From Nonlabens arenilitoris (GTDB lineage Bacteria; Bacteroidota; Bacteroidia; Flavobacteriales; Flavobacteriaceae), in NCBI RefSeq assembly GCF_002954765.1, contig NZ_MTPW01000001.1:1067501-1131500 (forward strand): a stretch of DNA of 64,000 bases. Reading direction: 5' to 3'. The notes beneath the pieces were generated by a model that saw only the letters and a list, made by a program, of their open reading frames with translations, had not been told where the DNA came from and did not search any database. The translations under genes and the position numbers were made by a program. Below are positions 17,996 through 27,470 of this stretch, piece after piece; the first letter of the stretch is position 1; every line of letters begins with the position of its first letter.

Positions 17996-18856
17996 TTATT
18001 CACCGCCTGGAGGCGTTTTTTGATTTGCCTTTTTCTTTGCTTCACGTGCTTTTAGTATACTATCCTTGCGTCTCTCTCTTGCCTCGATTATACTATCTCT
18101 ACGCTTTTGAAACTTTGCAGCTCTGGCTGCTTTGATAGAGTCACGTACTCTTAATTTCTCAAGTCTTGCTTTTTCTCTATCATTTATTAGTTGTTCTTTT
18201 GCTTCTTCTTTTTGCTCTACAGTTTCTGCTTCTTCTACAGATAAGTAGCGTTCTTCTTTCTCTTGTTCTCTCAATTCTTCTTTAGTAGGCTCTTTATCAT
18301 TACCTCTATTTCTAGAATCGATTTTTGCAGTTCTACCTATTGCTTTCAAAACCTGATCACTTAAATCATGACGCTCTGCATTATAAAGCATTGCTGCCTC
18401 AGAACTATCAAGTATGTAATCATATTTTTTAAGGCTTCCTATCTTACGAATTTCATTAAAAACTTGATCTTGTACTGGTTGTATTAGCTGTTCTTTTTGT
18501 AAAACAAAATCACCTTGAGGACCGAATCTTTTTTGCTGATAGTTTAAAAGCTCTTCTTCTTTTATCTTAATATCTTCTTCTTTCTCTTCAATAAGCTCAT
18601 TAGTTAGTAAGACTCTTTCATTTTGCAAAGCATCTTTCATTTGTTGCACTTCTAGACTCATGGCATCAATTTCTTGTTTCCACTTACCCATTTTTTGCTC
18701 TAGTTGTTGAGACGCTTTTTGATACTCTGGTACATTCTCGAGAATATATTCCATATCAATAAAACCTACTCTAATACCTCTAGTTCCTCCTTGCGCTTTC
18801 GCGAAAGCGAAACTCATAAAGGCCATTATGCTGATAACAAAAATCTTATTTTTCAT
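17996..18856 (-). CDS. OmpH/Skp-family chaperone with long basic C-terminal tail
   Basis: The 286-residue protein has a signal peptide ending SFAFAKAQ at 17-24, where AFAKA is encoded by the genome's palindrome (18794). A Skp-like coiled-coil body follows to about 165 (YILENVPEYQKASQQL, YDYILDSSEAAML). The last 110 residues are an extra Glu/Lys/Arg-rich helical tail with a repeated RDSI-x-AR pattern, ending in a Pro/Gly patch. The tail makes it much longer than usual Skp and may contact peptidoglycan or another partner. It follows bamA by 36 bases and is probably co-transcribed with it. Confidence 0.87.
   Translation of the reverse strand: MKNKIFVISIMAFMSFAFAKAQGGTRGIRVGFIDMEYILENVPEYQKASQQLEQKMGKWKQEIDAMSLEVQQMKDALQNERVLLTNELIEEKEEDIKIKEEELLNYQQKRFGPQGDFVLQKEQLIQPVQDQVFNEIRKIGSLKKYDYILDSSEAAMLYNAERHDLSDQVLKAIGRTAKIDSRNRGNDKEPTKEELREQEKEERYLSVEEAETVEQKEEAKEQLINDREKARLEKLRVRDSIKAARAAKFQKRRDSIIEARERRKDSILKAREAKKKANQKTPPGGE
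18794..18809. repeat. Palindrome CGCTTTCGCGAAAGCG, copy 4 (signal peptide of OmpH)
   Basis: Perfect copy. On the coding strand it reads AFAKA directly before Gln, forming the signal peptidase site of the longer OmpH protein. Confidence 0.95.
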
Positions 18857-18892
18857 AAGCTCAAAGTGTTTATAGAAAATATCGTGCCATTC

Positions 18893-21493
18893 TTAGAATT
18901 GTTGCCCGATGATGAAGTGAACATTCCATCCACTAGGATCGTTGCTGATTGTATTATTAGGAGAATCAAATCCATAACCAAAGTCAATACCTAACAATCC
19001 AAAAGCTGGCATAAATATACGCAATCCAGCACCTGCAGAACGTTTAACTTCAAATGGGTTGTATTCTCTAAAGTTCTCGTACGACGCGCCTGCCTCTGCA
19101 AAAGATAATACATAAATAGATGCTGCTTGCTCTAAAGATATAGGGTATCTCAACTCAAAAGAGAATTTATTGTAAACCGTATCACCATCTACCGAATTAA
19201 TTGTTACTGCTTGTGGACTATCATAACCTCTTAATCTTACTATATCACGTCCATCTAAAGAAAATGCTCCTAAACCATCACCACCTACAAAGAAACGTTC
19301 AAATGGTACAAGACCACGATCTTGATTATAAGCTCCTAAGAATCCAAATTCTGTATTTGTTTCTAAAACTAATTTATCATAAAGCCTAGTATACCATTTA
19401 CCTTGAAATTTTATTTTATAGAACTCTAAAAACTTTAATCGTTCTCTATCTATTTTTTCTTGATCTGCTACACCGTTAGTTTGATATTGTTCTTGCTCAC
19501 CTAGATTGGCATAATCTATCCCATTAAAAAGAGAATATGGTGGTGTAAATTTAGCGGTGATTGAAAAAGAAGAACCATATGTAGGGAATATAGGATTTAC
19601 ACCTACATTATTTCTGCTTAAACCTACCGTGTACGCTAAGTTATTTGCATATCCTGTGTTAAAATCAAAAAGTTGGGAACTATAATTTCTAACAGTATAT
19701 CTCTGATAAGATAATGCTTGTGAAAATTGGAAATAATTATCAGGCCATTCTAATCTTTTTGCAAGACCTATGGTTCCTCCAGTAATTAAGAATCGCTGAC
19801 TACGATCAACATCTCTAAAATTAGCTGTAGTTCGATATTGTTCACTATGTGAAAAAGACACATTAAATGAAACTGGTTTCTTACCACCTAACCATGGTTC
19901 AGTGAAATTTAAACTATATGTTCTAAATATGGTACTTGCTTGAGCTCGTATCGCTAGTGTCTGGCCATCACCCATAGGCACTGGCTCATAAGCCTCACCA
20001 TTAAAAATGTTACGTAAAGAAAAGTTGTTGAAACGTAAACCTAGTGTACCCACAAAACCACCACCACCATAACCACCTTGTAGTTCGATCTGGCTAGCTC
20101 CTGCTTCTTCTAATTCAAATTCAACGTCGACAGTACCGTCTTGCTGACTTACATTTTTAAGTTGTGGATTAATCGTTTCTGGATTAAAGAATCCTAGCTG
20201 ACCTAATTCACGAATTGAGTTAATAATTTTTTGTCTAGAATATCTTTCACCTGGCGTGGTTTGTAAATTTCTATAAATGACGTGGTCGTTAGTTCTAGTG
20301 TTACCAGTAACGGTGATGTTATTAAAGAAGGCTTCTTCACCTTCTACTATACGTACTTCAAAATCTATGGTGTCATTATACACTCGTGTTTCAACAGCAT
20401 TTACAGATGAGAATAGGTAACCCGTATTTTGATATTGATTTGAGATATCATCAGAGTCTGGATCCTGTGGATTGCTAATACGTTCATAAAATGCCACTCC
20501 ATTATACACATCTCCTTTATCTACTTGCAGTATTCTTCTTAATTGATCGTCAGTGTAAACAGTGTTTCCTACAAATTCTATATTACCGAAATAATACTTT
20601 TTACCTTCTTCTACCTCTATATCTAAAGAAATCCTTTTATCACTGTTTTTTATAAGAGTATCTCCTATAATACGTGCATCTCTAAAACCTCTTTCTTTAT
20701 ACATATCAAGAACAGAACTTAAATCTTCTTGATAATCTGCCTCAATGTACTTAGACCTTTTTAATAATCTAAATGGATTGCGACGTTTTGTATTTTTCAT
20801 TGCTTTACGCAACTTTTTATCTTCAATCAATTGGTTTCCAGTAAAAGTAATTTCTTCTACTTTTACTTTCTCACCTTTGTTAATATCGATTTTCATATCA
20901 ACACGATTGGTGCTTTGATCTGTTGTATCGATTACTTCACGTACACGTACTAACGCGTCTGCATATAAATAACCGTCATCTCTATATTTATTCTCAATAA
21001 AGTTACGTGTATTAGTAACTAGGTTCTCAGTTGCTTTACGACCACTGGTAAGCTTAAGTTCATCTCTTAAGTCTTTAGCTTTGCGCTCTTTAATACCAGT
21101 TATTTCTACATTACTAAGATTAGGTACCTCAACAATGTTTAATTCAAGGTTAATGATTTCTAACTCACCACCATCTGGATCAGGAATCACGCTGGTTTTA
21201 TAGAATCTAATATCACTGAATAGCTTTAAATCCCATAATTTTTTAACCACATCACTTAATCGCTGCCCTGGAACATAGATTTCATCTCCTTTACGTAGAC
21301 CTGTAAAAGCGATTACGGTGTTTTCGTTATAAGTCTGGCTACCTGTTACAGTAATGTCACCTAGTTTATATTTTGTGGCGTTTCCAATAGGTGTATCTGC
21401 CTGTTGTGCCTTTATAGTAGTTCCTAATAAAAATACTACTGCTATAAGTAGCGAGTGTGCTAGCTGTCTTGTCATTATTCTATAATTGTTCAC
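18893..21493 (-). CDS. bamA: BamA outer-membrane protein assembly factor
   Basis: BamA inserts beta-barrel proteins into the outer membrane. The 866-residue protein has a signal peptide ending IKAQ near 30, five POTRA-like domains (about 45-470, for example KYKLGDITVTGSQTYN and YFGNIEFVGNTVY) and a C-terminal barrel (about 480-866) ending in FIIGQQF with a terminal Phe. The barrel carries the family's GVNPIFPTYGSSF-type motif. The first ATG overlaps the uppS stop by 14 bases, and an internal ATG at 21475 is the alternative start. It sits between uppS and two OmpH genes, the usual flavobacterial order. Confidence 0.95.
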   Translation of the reverse strand: MNNYRIMTRQLAHSLLIAVVFLLGTTIKAQQADTPIGNATKYKLGDITVTGSQTYNENTVIAFTGLRKGDEIYVPGQRLSDVVKKLWDLKLFSDIRFYKTSVIPDPDGGELEIINLELNIVEVPNLSNVEITGIKERKAKDLRDELKLTSGRKATENLVTNTRNFIENKYRDDGYLYADALVRVREVIDTTDQSTNRVDMKIDINKGEKVKVEEITFTGNQLIEDKKLRKAMKNTKRRNPFRLLKRSKYIEADYQEDLSSVLDMYKERGFRDARIIGDTLIKNSDKRISLDIEVEEGKKYYFGNIEFVGNTVYTDDQLRRILQVDKGDVYNGVAFYERISNPQDPDSDDISNQYQNTGYLFSSVNAVETRVYNDTIDFEVRIVEGEEAFFNNITVTGNTRTNDHVIYRNLQTTPGERYSRQKIINSIRELGQLGFFNPETINPQLKNVSQQDGTVDVEFELEEAGASQIELQGGYGGGGFVGTLGLRFNNFSLRNIFNGEAYEPVPMGDGQTLAIRAQASTIFRTYSLNFTEPWLGGKKPVSFNVSFSHSEQYRTTANFRDVDRSQRFLITGGTIGLAKRLEWPDNYFQFSQALSYQRYTVRNYSSQLFDFNTGYANNLAYTVGLSRNNVGVNPIFPTYGSSFSITAKFTPPYSLFNGIDYANLGEQEQYQTNGVADQEKIDRERLKFLEFYKIKFQGKWYTRLYDKLVLETNTEFGFLGAYNQDRGLVPFERFFVGGDGLGAFSLDGRDIVRLRGYDSPQAVTINSVDGDTVYNKFSFELRYPISLEQAASIYVLSFAEAGASYENFREYNPFEVKRSAGAGLRIFMPAFGLLGIDFGYGFDSPNNTISNDPSGWNVHFIIGQQF

Positions 21494-22214
21494 TCGTTTT
21501 ACCGAATCTACGTTCTCGGTCTTGATAATTTTTTAATGCTTCTATAAGATGTTCTTTCCTGAAATCAGGCCATAGCACATCTGTAAAATAAAGCTCTGCA
21601 TAAGCGATTTGCCATAGCAAAAAGTTGCTTATACGTTGCTCTCCACTAGTTCTAATCAATAGGTCAACGTCTGGCATGTAATTAGTATACAACAAACTAT
21701 TTATGGTGTCCTGATTGATATTTTCAATTTCTATTTCACCTTCTTTCACCTTACTTGCTACATTTTTAATCACAGTAATTAACTCTTCACGTGACCCGTA
21801 ACTAAGGGCTAGCGTTAAATTCATGTGATCATTACTTGCAGTAGCGGTAATTACTTCTTGAAGTTCTTTTTGAGCAGTTTTAGGCAATAATTCTAGACTA
21901 CCTACTGCTTTTAATGAAATATTGTTTTTTTGTAATGTAGGAAGTTCTTTTTTAAGACTAGAAACCAGCAATCTCATAAGAGTATCCACTTCTAGCTTAG
22001 GTCTTTTCCAATTTTCTGTACTAAAAGCGTAAAGCGTTAAATTTTTAATACCTAGCTCAGCGCAAGTTTCCACCGTTTCTCTTACAGCTTTTGCTCCTTT
22101 CTCATGTCCTCGCACTCGCATGAGACCTTGCTTTTTTGCCCAGCGACCATTACCATCCATAATTACAGCAACATGCTGTGGAATATTATGGGTATGTAGT
22201 ACGTTTTTATCCAT
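21480..22214 (-). CDS. uppS: Undecaprenyl diphosphate synthase
   Basis: The enzyme condenses isopentenyl diphosphates into the C55 carrier lipid used for cell-wall and O-antigen synthesis. The 244-residue protein has the cis-prenyltransferase signature HVAVIMDGNGRWAKKQG with catalytic D20, TLYAFSTENW near 72 and the C-terminal DLLIRTSGEQRISNFLLWQ motif. Two bases separate it from the DUF6089 gene upstream and it overlaps bamA downstream, so these belong to one transcript. Confidence 0.96.
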   Translation of the reverse strand: MDKNVLHTHNIPQHVAVIMDGNGRWAKKQGLMRVRGHEKGAKAVRETVETCAELGIKNLTLYAFSTENWKRPKLEVDTLMRLLVSSLKKELPTLQKNNISLKAVGSLELLPKTAQKELQEVITATASNDHMNLTLALSYGSREELITVIKNVASKVKEGEIEIENINQDTINSLLYTNYMPDVDLLIRTSGEQRISNFLLWQIAYAELYFTDVLWPDFRKEHLIEALKNYQDRERRFGKTSEQL

Positions 22215-22216
22215 TC

Positions 22217-22897
22217 TTAAAAATTACAATAACAAGGTTTTCTACCAAATGCATAAGTTAACGTCACTCCAGAGAATACATACCAATCATTATTGTTAAT
22301 ATTCCCAAAACTCACGTTTTCAAAATCCTCGTTATTACTACCATCTAGATTGTCTGTAAATGTATATCGCACACCTGCTTCTAATCCTAGTACTAGTTTA
22401 GGCGCAATATTATACTTAACTCCTAAAATAAATGGAATTGCTAATCCTCTATCTGTATCTTCTTCTACTAATTGATTACTTACTTGGTCTAATCTAAATG
22501 CCTCATATTGAAAACCAGTAATCCCTGTGTAAATATAGGGCACGATTTGAGGTTTACCAGTGTAAAGTTCCCATTCCCAAAAATTATACTCTATTCCTAC
22601 ACTCGCTTCTATAAGATTATAATTATACTTATATCCTCTTAAATCTCTAGAAACATCATCACTATCGTTATCATCACCTACCATATTAGAAAATATTACC
22701 GATGCTCTAAAGCTGTGACGATCACTACGGTTCCATTTAAAAAGACCTCCTACTGTTAGATCTACAGGATCAATAAACTGAGTACTACCTACATCACCTA
22801 TGATATTACTACCACCGGCAAATAGACCTACTTCATAGGTTTGCGCTTTCGCGAAAGCGAAACAAAAAAGAAAACTAACTAATAATAATAAACGCAT
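22217..22897 (-). CDS. DUF6089-family outer-membrane beta-barrel protein
   Basis: The start at 22897 is chosen because a TATATTTG -7 element lies at 22915-22922, inside any longer version. From there the protein is 226 residues with a signal peptide ending FAFAKAQ, whose AFAKA is encoded by the palindrome (22844). The mature part begins YEVGLFAGGSNIIGDVG and alternates aromatic and small residues as in small outer-membrane barrels, with a final YAFGRKPCYCNF. It is a conserved first gene of the uppS-bamA-ompH block in flavobacteria. A role in outer-membrane biogenesis is inferred from context. Confidence 0.8.
   Translation of the reverse strand: MRLLLLVSFLFCFAFAKAQTYEVGLFAGGSNIIGDVGSTQFIDPVDLTVGGLFKWNRSDRHSFRASVIFSNMVGDDNDSDDVSRDLRGYKYNYNLIEASVGIEYNFWEWELYTGKPQIVPYIYTGITGFQYEAFRLDQVSNQLVEEDTDRGLAIPFILGVKYNIAPKLVLGLEAGVRYTFTDNLDGSNNEDFENVSFGNINNNDWYVFSGVTLTYAFGRKPCYCNF
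22844..22859. repeat. Palindrome CGCTTTCGCGAAAGCG, copy 5 (signal peptide of DUF6089 protein)
   Basis: Perfect copy. It encodes AFAKA immediately before Gln at the end of the signal peptide. Confidence 0.95.
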
Positions 22898-22914
22898 GGA
22901 AATTTTAAAACGTG

Positions 22915-22922
22915 CAAATATA
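22915..22922 (-). promoter_or_regulatory. -7 element TATATTTG for DUF6089-uppS-bamA
   Basis: A match to TAnnTTTG on the minus strand 18-25 bases before the 22897 start. It decides that start over the longer frame beginning at 22957. Confidence 0.5.
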
Positions 22923-22999
22923 ACAATTCTCATTACCTGACATGAGTAAACATGCATGATTGTGAGTAATGTAAAACTAGGTTTCTTTAAAATTATTGT

Positions 23000-23875
23000 C
23001 TAATTGCGTTTATCTTCTCCCCAAAGTAATTTATGACGGATGGTTTTTATGAAACTCACGTGCTCTAATTCAATTAAATCTATTGTAAAATCTGCCTTTT
23101 TTAAAGTGATTTCAGTCTCATCTGGATATGAGGCTATACGATTATCTAGAGAAGCTAAGAATTCATTTTCTCTACCCATAACTTTTACGGTAATAACTGT
23201 ATCATCAGGGATCACTAAAGGTCGTGCATTTAAGTTATGAGGTGCTATAGGTGTAATAACTAATGCCTCAGTATCTGGTGTAATCACTGGTCCACCACAA
23301 CTTAAACTATAACCAGTAGAACCTGTTGGAGTAGAAACGATTAACCCATCTGCCCAATAAGATGTCAACAACTCACCATTAAGGTGCGTCTCTATCTGGA
23401 TCATACTAGTTGTATTTTGCCTACTTACGGTTACTTCATTAAGTGCAAAGTTGTCTGGTGCTAGATGATTTTCTGAATGTTGAGATGTAGCCGTGATCAA
23501 ACTACGCTTACTTAAACGATATTTTTTATTGAATAATAAAGTAAATGCCAGTTCCAGCTCTTCAGACTGTAGTGTCGCAAGAAAACCTAGCCTACCTGTA
23601 TTTATTCCCATAACCGGAATATTGAGCTTACCTATATAGGACACAGCTCTTAATATAGTACCATCACCACCTATACTAATCATTAAATCATAACTGGTAT
23701 CTAATGACTTAAATGTCCCTGCGATGTTCAGTTCTACCTTATTACCTATAAGGGCAACATAATCTTGTTCTATATATACTTTACAATCTCTTAACTGCAA
23801 TTGCTCCAGTACACTAGTGATGGTTGAAAGACTATCGTCTTGAAGATACTGACCGTAAATAGCGATTTTCTTCAT
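23000..23875 (-). CDS. nadK: NAD kinase
   Basis: The enzyme phosphorylates NAD to NADP. The 291-residue protein has the nucleotide-binding GGDGT motif at 69-73, NTGRLGFLA near 92-100 and the C-terminal SPTGSTGYSLSCGGP segment that binds NAD. Length is standard. Its ATG overlaps the last base of the CBS gene's stop, so the two are translationally coupled. The DUF6089 gene follows after a gap of about 100 bases with its own promoter. Confidence 0.96.
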   Translation of the reverse strand: MKKIAIYGQYLQDDSLSTITSVLEQLQLRDCKVYIEQDYVALIGNKVELNIAGTFKSLDTSYDLMISIGGDGTILRAVSYIGKLNIPVMGINTGRLGFLATLQSEELELAFTLLFNKKYRLSKRSLITATSQHSENHLAPDNFALNEVTVSRQNTTSMIQIETHLNGELLTSYWADGLIVSTPTGSTGYSLSCGGPVITPDTEALVITPIAPHNLNARPLVIPDDTVITVKVMGRENEFLASLDNRIASYPDETEITLKKADFTIDLIELEHVSFIKTIRHKLLWGEDKRN

Positions 23876-24531
23876 TACATGTTAAGGTATTTATTAAGGT
23901 AATCAGATCGCTCCTTAAGATTATCAAGATAGGTATCTTCTTCTGCTGCGCTGATTACCTCATAACTATATCTTCTAAATGTTTGTAGAACCTGATTTAC
24001 ATTTTCTGCACTTACCTTAACAGTTATCTGAGTTAAATGATCATTATAACCACTAATAAAACAGCCATACAACTTAGAATCATTAGATTCAATAATTTGT
24101 GTAATCTCGCTAAAACTATAATCTGTTGTCCCCTTTTCTATAACAATCACAGCACCAGATTCATATAAAAACGGAGAATCATTGAATAACTGTAAAATAT
24201 CTTTAAGCTCATAGTAACCCAGGTATCGATTATTATCATCCAGTACTGGCATCACATTACAATCATGCTGTGCAAATGCCTCTAATACATCTAACCAGTG
24301 AGTATCTGTTTTAACATAAAAAGTATCTAGCGCATATTTTACATCTTTTAAAGTACATCCAGTCTCAAAACAATGCGCATCGTTCTCAGAAACGCACCCT
24401 ATATATATATTATCCTCCATTACTGGAAGGTGTGAATAGGTCAATTGCGAGAATATATTTTGAGATACCGTAACCTCATCTGTAACCTGAAGCGGTTTCA
24501 CATCATTAATAATGTATTCTTGAATGTTCAT
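23875..24531 (-). CDS. CBS-domain protein
   Basis: The 218-residue cytosolic protein contains two CBS-like halves (about 10-60 and 70-125, with [15 protein letters not shown] and [17 protein letters not shown]). CBS pairs usually bind adenine nucleotides. An ACT-like C-terminal part (about 130-190, with GAVIVIEKG) follows. It shares a coupled stop/start with nadK, suggesting a regulatory link to NAD or nucleotide status, which is inferred. It is divergent from pdxJ. Confidence 0.8.
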   Translation of the reverse strand: MNIQEYIINDVKPLQVTDEVTVSQNIFSQLTYSHLPVMEDNIYIGCVSENDAHCFETGCTLKDVKYALDTFYVKTDTHWLDVLEAFAQHDCNVMPVLDDNNRYLGYYELKDILQLFNDSPFLYESGAVIVIEKGTTDYSFSEITQIIESNDSKLYGCFISGYNDHLTQITVKVSAENVNQVLQTFRRYSYEVISAAEEDTYLDNLKERSDYLNKYLNM

Positions 24532-24592
24532 TTAACAAGCTTTTTTTGCAAATTAATCATTTCTGTGATTACTCGTTGCGGTCAATCCTTTG

Positions 24593-24600
24593 TATTTTTG
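24593..24600 (+). promoter_or_regulatory. -7 element TATTTTTG for pdxJ
   Basis: A match to TAnnTTTG, 18 bases before the ATG at 24618. It excludes the longer frame starting at 24546. Confidence 0.5.
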
Positions 24601-24617
24601 AATCTCAATTAATTATT

Positions 24618-25334
24618 ATGACCGCACTTAGTGTAAATGTTAATAAAATAGCCACGCTGCGCAACGCTCGTGGAGGAAATGTACCTGACTTGATAAAATG
24701 CTCTCTTGATATAGAACGTTTTGGAGCGCAAGGTATCACCATACATCCTCGACCAGATGAAAGACATATCAGATATCAAGATGCCCGTGATCTTAAAAAG
24801 GTAATTCAAACAGAATTAAACATTGAAGGAAATCCCAATGAGAAGTTTATAGCGCTAGTTGACGAGGTACAACCAGCGCAAGTAACATTAGTACCAGATG
24901 CTGTAGACGCCATAACATCAGACGCAGGATGGGACACAATTAAAAACGAGGCTTATCTAACTAAGATTGTCAAGCACTTTAAAGATCAAGGTATAAGAAC
25001 CAGCATATTTGTAGATCCATCAATAGAAATGGTTGAAGGCGCAGCAAAAACCGGTGTTGATCGCATAGAACTTTATACTGAAGCATATGCACATCAATAT
25101 CCTAGCGATAAGCAAGCAGCAGTAGCCCCATATATTAAAGCTGCTCAAAAAGCGCTTGATTTAGGCTTAGGAATAAACGCAGGTCATGACCTATCACTAG
25201 AAAACATGAGATATTTTAAAGACAATGTACCTGGACTACTGGAGGTATCTATAGGCCACGCTCTTATATCCGAAAGCCTTTACATGGGTCTTGAAAATGT
25301 TGTGAATATGTATAAATCCAGATTAACCGACTAG
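24618..25334 (+). CDS. pdxJ: Pyridoxine 5'-phosphate synthase
   Basis: The enzyme makes pyridoxine phosphate, the vitamin B6 precursor, from deoxyxylulose phosphate and 3-amino-2-oxopropyl phosphate. From the ATG at 24618 the protein is 238 residues, a TIM barrel with [17 protein letters not shown] at the N-terminus, [13 protein letters not shown] near 43-55 and [10 protein letters not shown] near 197 for phosphate and substrate binding. I chose the start because a TATTTTTG -7 element lies just upstream and the family starts at this point. The stop is immediately followed by the ATG of the hydrolase gene, so these two form an operon. Confidence 0.95.
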   Translation: MTALSVNVNKIATLRNARGGNVPDLIKCSLDIERFGAQGITIHPRPDERHIRYQDARDLKKVIQTELNIEGNPNEKFIALVDEVQPAQVTLVPDAVDAITSDAGWDTIKNEAYLTKIVKHFKDQGIRTSIFVDPSIEMVEGAAKTGVDRIELYTEAYAHQYPSDKQAAVAPYIKAAQKALDLGLGINAGHDLSLENMRYFKDNVPGLLEVSIGHALISESLYMGLENVVNMYKSRLTD

Positions 25335-26099
25335 ATGCTGCATTCAATCATTTTAGGAGAAGGAAAACCACTTGTTATTTTACACGGGTTTTTAGGCATG
25401 GCAGACAACTGGAAAACTCTAGGTAAGGAATGGAGTGAAAACGGTTATGAAGTTCATTTAATAGACCAGCGCAATCATGGACGTAGTTTACACAGTGTAG
25501 ACTTTAACTACACACTACTTGCAAAAGACGTTCACGATTATTGTATAGATCACCAACTGGAGAATATCAATTTAATAGGTCATTCTATGGGCGGAAAAGT
25601 TGCTATGAAAGTGGCTGCAGACTTTCCACAGCTTATTAGTAAACTAGTTATCGCAGACATCGCCCCTAAAACCTATGCACCGCATCACAGTGATATTATT
25701 AACGGTTTAAAATCCATCAACTTTGATGAGATAAAAAATCGTAAAGATGCAGATGAGCAACTATCTAAACGTATTCCAGATTTTGGAACAAGACAATTCT
25801 TATTAAAAAGTTTATATAGAATAGATAAAAATAGATATGGATGGCGCTTTAATCTAGAAGTATTAGGTGATAGTCAAGAGATGATTGGTTTTCAAGAACC
25901 CATCCAGACTCAAATAAATATCCCTACACTGTTTGTTAGAGGTGCAAATTCAGGATACATTAACGATAACGATTTCGTAATTATAGAACACGCTTTCGCG
26001 AAAGCGGACTTAAAAACAATCCCTAATGCAGGACACTGGTTGCACGCAGAACAACCTGAAATTTTCTATAATACGGTCACAAGTTTTCTTACAGATTAA
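25335..26099 (+). CDS. Alpha/beta-hydrolase, YbfF-like esterase
   Basis: The 254-residue protein is an alpha/beta-fold hydrolase. It has an oxyanion-hole HGFLGMADNW at 17-26, the nucleophile elbow GHSMGG with S84, and a catalytic His in NAGHWLHAEQP near 235. It resembles YbfF-type acyl esterases. The start codon abuts the pdxJ stop. There is no signal peptide, so it is cytosolic. The natural substrate is unknown. A palindrome copy (25991) encodes HAFAKAD just before the catalytic His region. Confidence 0.88.
   Translation: MLHSIILGEGKPLVILHGFLGMADNWKTLGKEWSENGYEVHLIDQRNHGRSLHSVDFNYTLLAKDVHDYCIDHQLENINLIGHSMGGKVAMKVAADFPQLISKLVIADIAPKTYAPHHSDIINGLKSINFDEIKNRKDADEQLSKRIPDFGTRQFLLKSLYRIDKNRYGWRFNLEVLGDSQEMIGFQEPIQTQINIPTLFVRGANSGYINDNDFVIIEHAFAKADLKTIPNAGHWLHAEQPEIFYNTVTSFLTD
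25991..26006. repeat. Palindrome CGCTTTCGCGAAAGCG, copy 6
   Basis: Perfect copy inside the alpha/beta-hydrolase gene. It encodes AFAKA near the C-terminus. Confidence 0.95.
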
Positions 26100-26130
26100 A
26101 TACTATGCAAGCATAATAATAACGAAAACG

Positions 26131-26161
26131 CTTGCGTAAGAAGTTTAAAATATTAAATTTG
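26131..26161 (+). promoter_or_regulatory. Promoter of the FadL-type gene
   Basis: CTTG at 26131-26134, a 19-base spacer, then TAAATTTG at 26154-26161. This fits the Bacteroidota TTTG/TAnnTTTG promoter with one mismatch in the -33 box. The ATG lies 40 bases downstream. Confidence 0.65.
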
Positions 26162-26200
26162 ACTTAACAAAACCCCAATTTTTTTAATAACAAACTGATT

Positions 26201-27457
26201 ATGAATAAATTAAAAGCTTTAGCAGTGCTTCTTTTGATTTCTACAATGGCTTATGCTGGTGGATATCGAGTAAGTACACAGAGTAATAGACAGTTAGCCA
26301 TGGGACACACTGGTGTGGCTGTAGTTAACAGTGCTGACATTCTCTTTTTCAATCCAGCAGGATTGGTACACTTAGAAAACAAAATTAATTTTAGTGCTGG
26401 TGGATTCGGCGTTTTTTCCAGCGTTTCTTATCAAAACTCAGAATTTGGAACTTCTTCAGAAACTGACAGCCCTACAGGTACTCCTGTTTATGCTTATGGA
26501 ACTTATAAAATCAATGAAAAGCTTGCTGTAGGTTTAGGTATTTACACTCCTTTTGGTAGTAATGTAACATGGCCTACAGATTGGTCAGGTTCTCATTTAG
26601 TAAATGAAATTGAATTAAGCGCTATATTTATACAACCTACTATTTCTTATCAACTATTTGATAGCGTTAGTATAGGTGGTGGACCGATTCTAGCGATAGG
26701 CGGAGTTACCTTTAACAGAAACGCTGGCCAATCACTTACTGATGAGCAAGGTAATCGTTCAAATGTAGGCATTGATGATTCAGGTGTTACGGCATGGGGT
26801 TGGACCGCAGGTTTAATGTTTACACCTAATGATCGTTTCTCTTTTGGTTTTAACTATCGTTCTTTAATTAATATTGAAAGTACAGAAGGAACAGCTACAT
26901 TCTCAAATTTCCCTAACTCTGCATTAACACCAGCAAACGGTGAAACTGGATTTACAGCGACACTTCCTTTACCAGCAGAAATCACTGTAGGACTTAGTCA
27001 TAAGTTTTTTGACGATAAACTTTTACTTGCATTTGATTACAATCGTGCATTATGGAGTGAGTACGAAAGTCTAGATCTAGTTTTTGAAAATGGATCTACT
27101 TCTATCAATCCTAGAAACTACAAAGACTCTTCTTCATGGAGATTAGGTGCTCAATATTTAGCAACTGATAATCTTACCTTAAGAGCCGGATGGTACTATG
27201 ATGAATCTCCTGTACAATCTGGTTATTTTGCGCCAGAGACACCACGTAACGACTCTTTAGGATACACCTTCGGACTTTCTTATCAAGTTAATTCTAAACT
27301 TGCTATCGATGCTTCATTCCTTTACTTAAGATTTAAGGAAGTAAATGAATCGTATGACTTCTTTACAGATCCGGGCGCTTCGGCACCTTCTTCTTTTGGT
27401 GGAACTTATAAATCACAAGCGCTTATTCCTGGTATAGGAGTAACATATAGCATGTAA
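26201..27457 (+). CDS. OmpP1/FadL-family outer-membrane transporter
   Basis: The 418-residue protein is a long-chain fatty acid or hydrophobic-compound porin. It has a signal peptide ending AYAGG near 20, the family's N-terminal hatch-type QLAMGHTGVAVVNSADILF with FNPAGL, and an alternating barrel ending IPGIGVTYSM. The SGNH hydrolase lipoprotein begins within 15 bases of its stop. The pair recurs in flavobacteria and suggests uptake coupled to lipid or ester hydrolysis. Its own promoter lies at 26131. Confidence 0.9.
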   Translation: MNKLKALAVLLLISTMAYAGGYRVSTQSNRQLAMGHTGVAVVNSADILFFNPAGLVHLENKINFSAGGFGVFSSVSYQNSEFGTSSETDSPTGTPVYAYGTYKINEKLAVGLGIYTPFGSNVTWPTDWSGSHLVNEIELSAIFIQPTISYQLFDSVSIGGGPILAIGGVTFNRNAGQSLTDEQGNRSNVGIDDSGVTAWGWTAGLMFTPNDRFSFGFNYRSLINIESTEGTATFSNFPNSALTPANGETGFTATLPLPAEITVGLSHKFFDDKLLLAFDYNRALWSEYESLDLVFENGSTSINPRNYKDSSSWRLGAQYLATDNLTLRAGWYYDESPVQSGYFAPETPRNDSLGYTFGLSYQVNSKLAIDASFLYLRFKEVNESYDFFTDPGASAPSSFGGTYKSQALIPGIGVTYSM

Positions 27458-27470
27458 AAAAACAATGATG

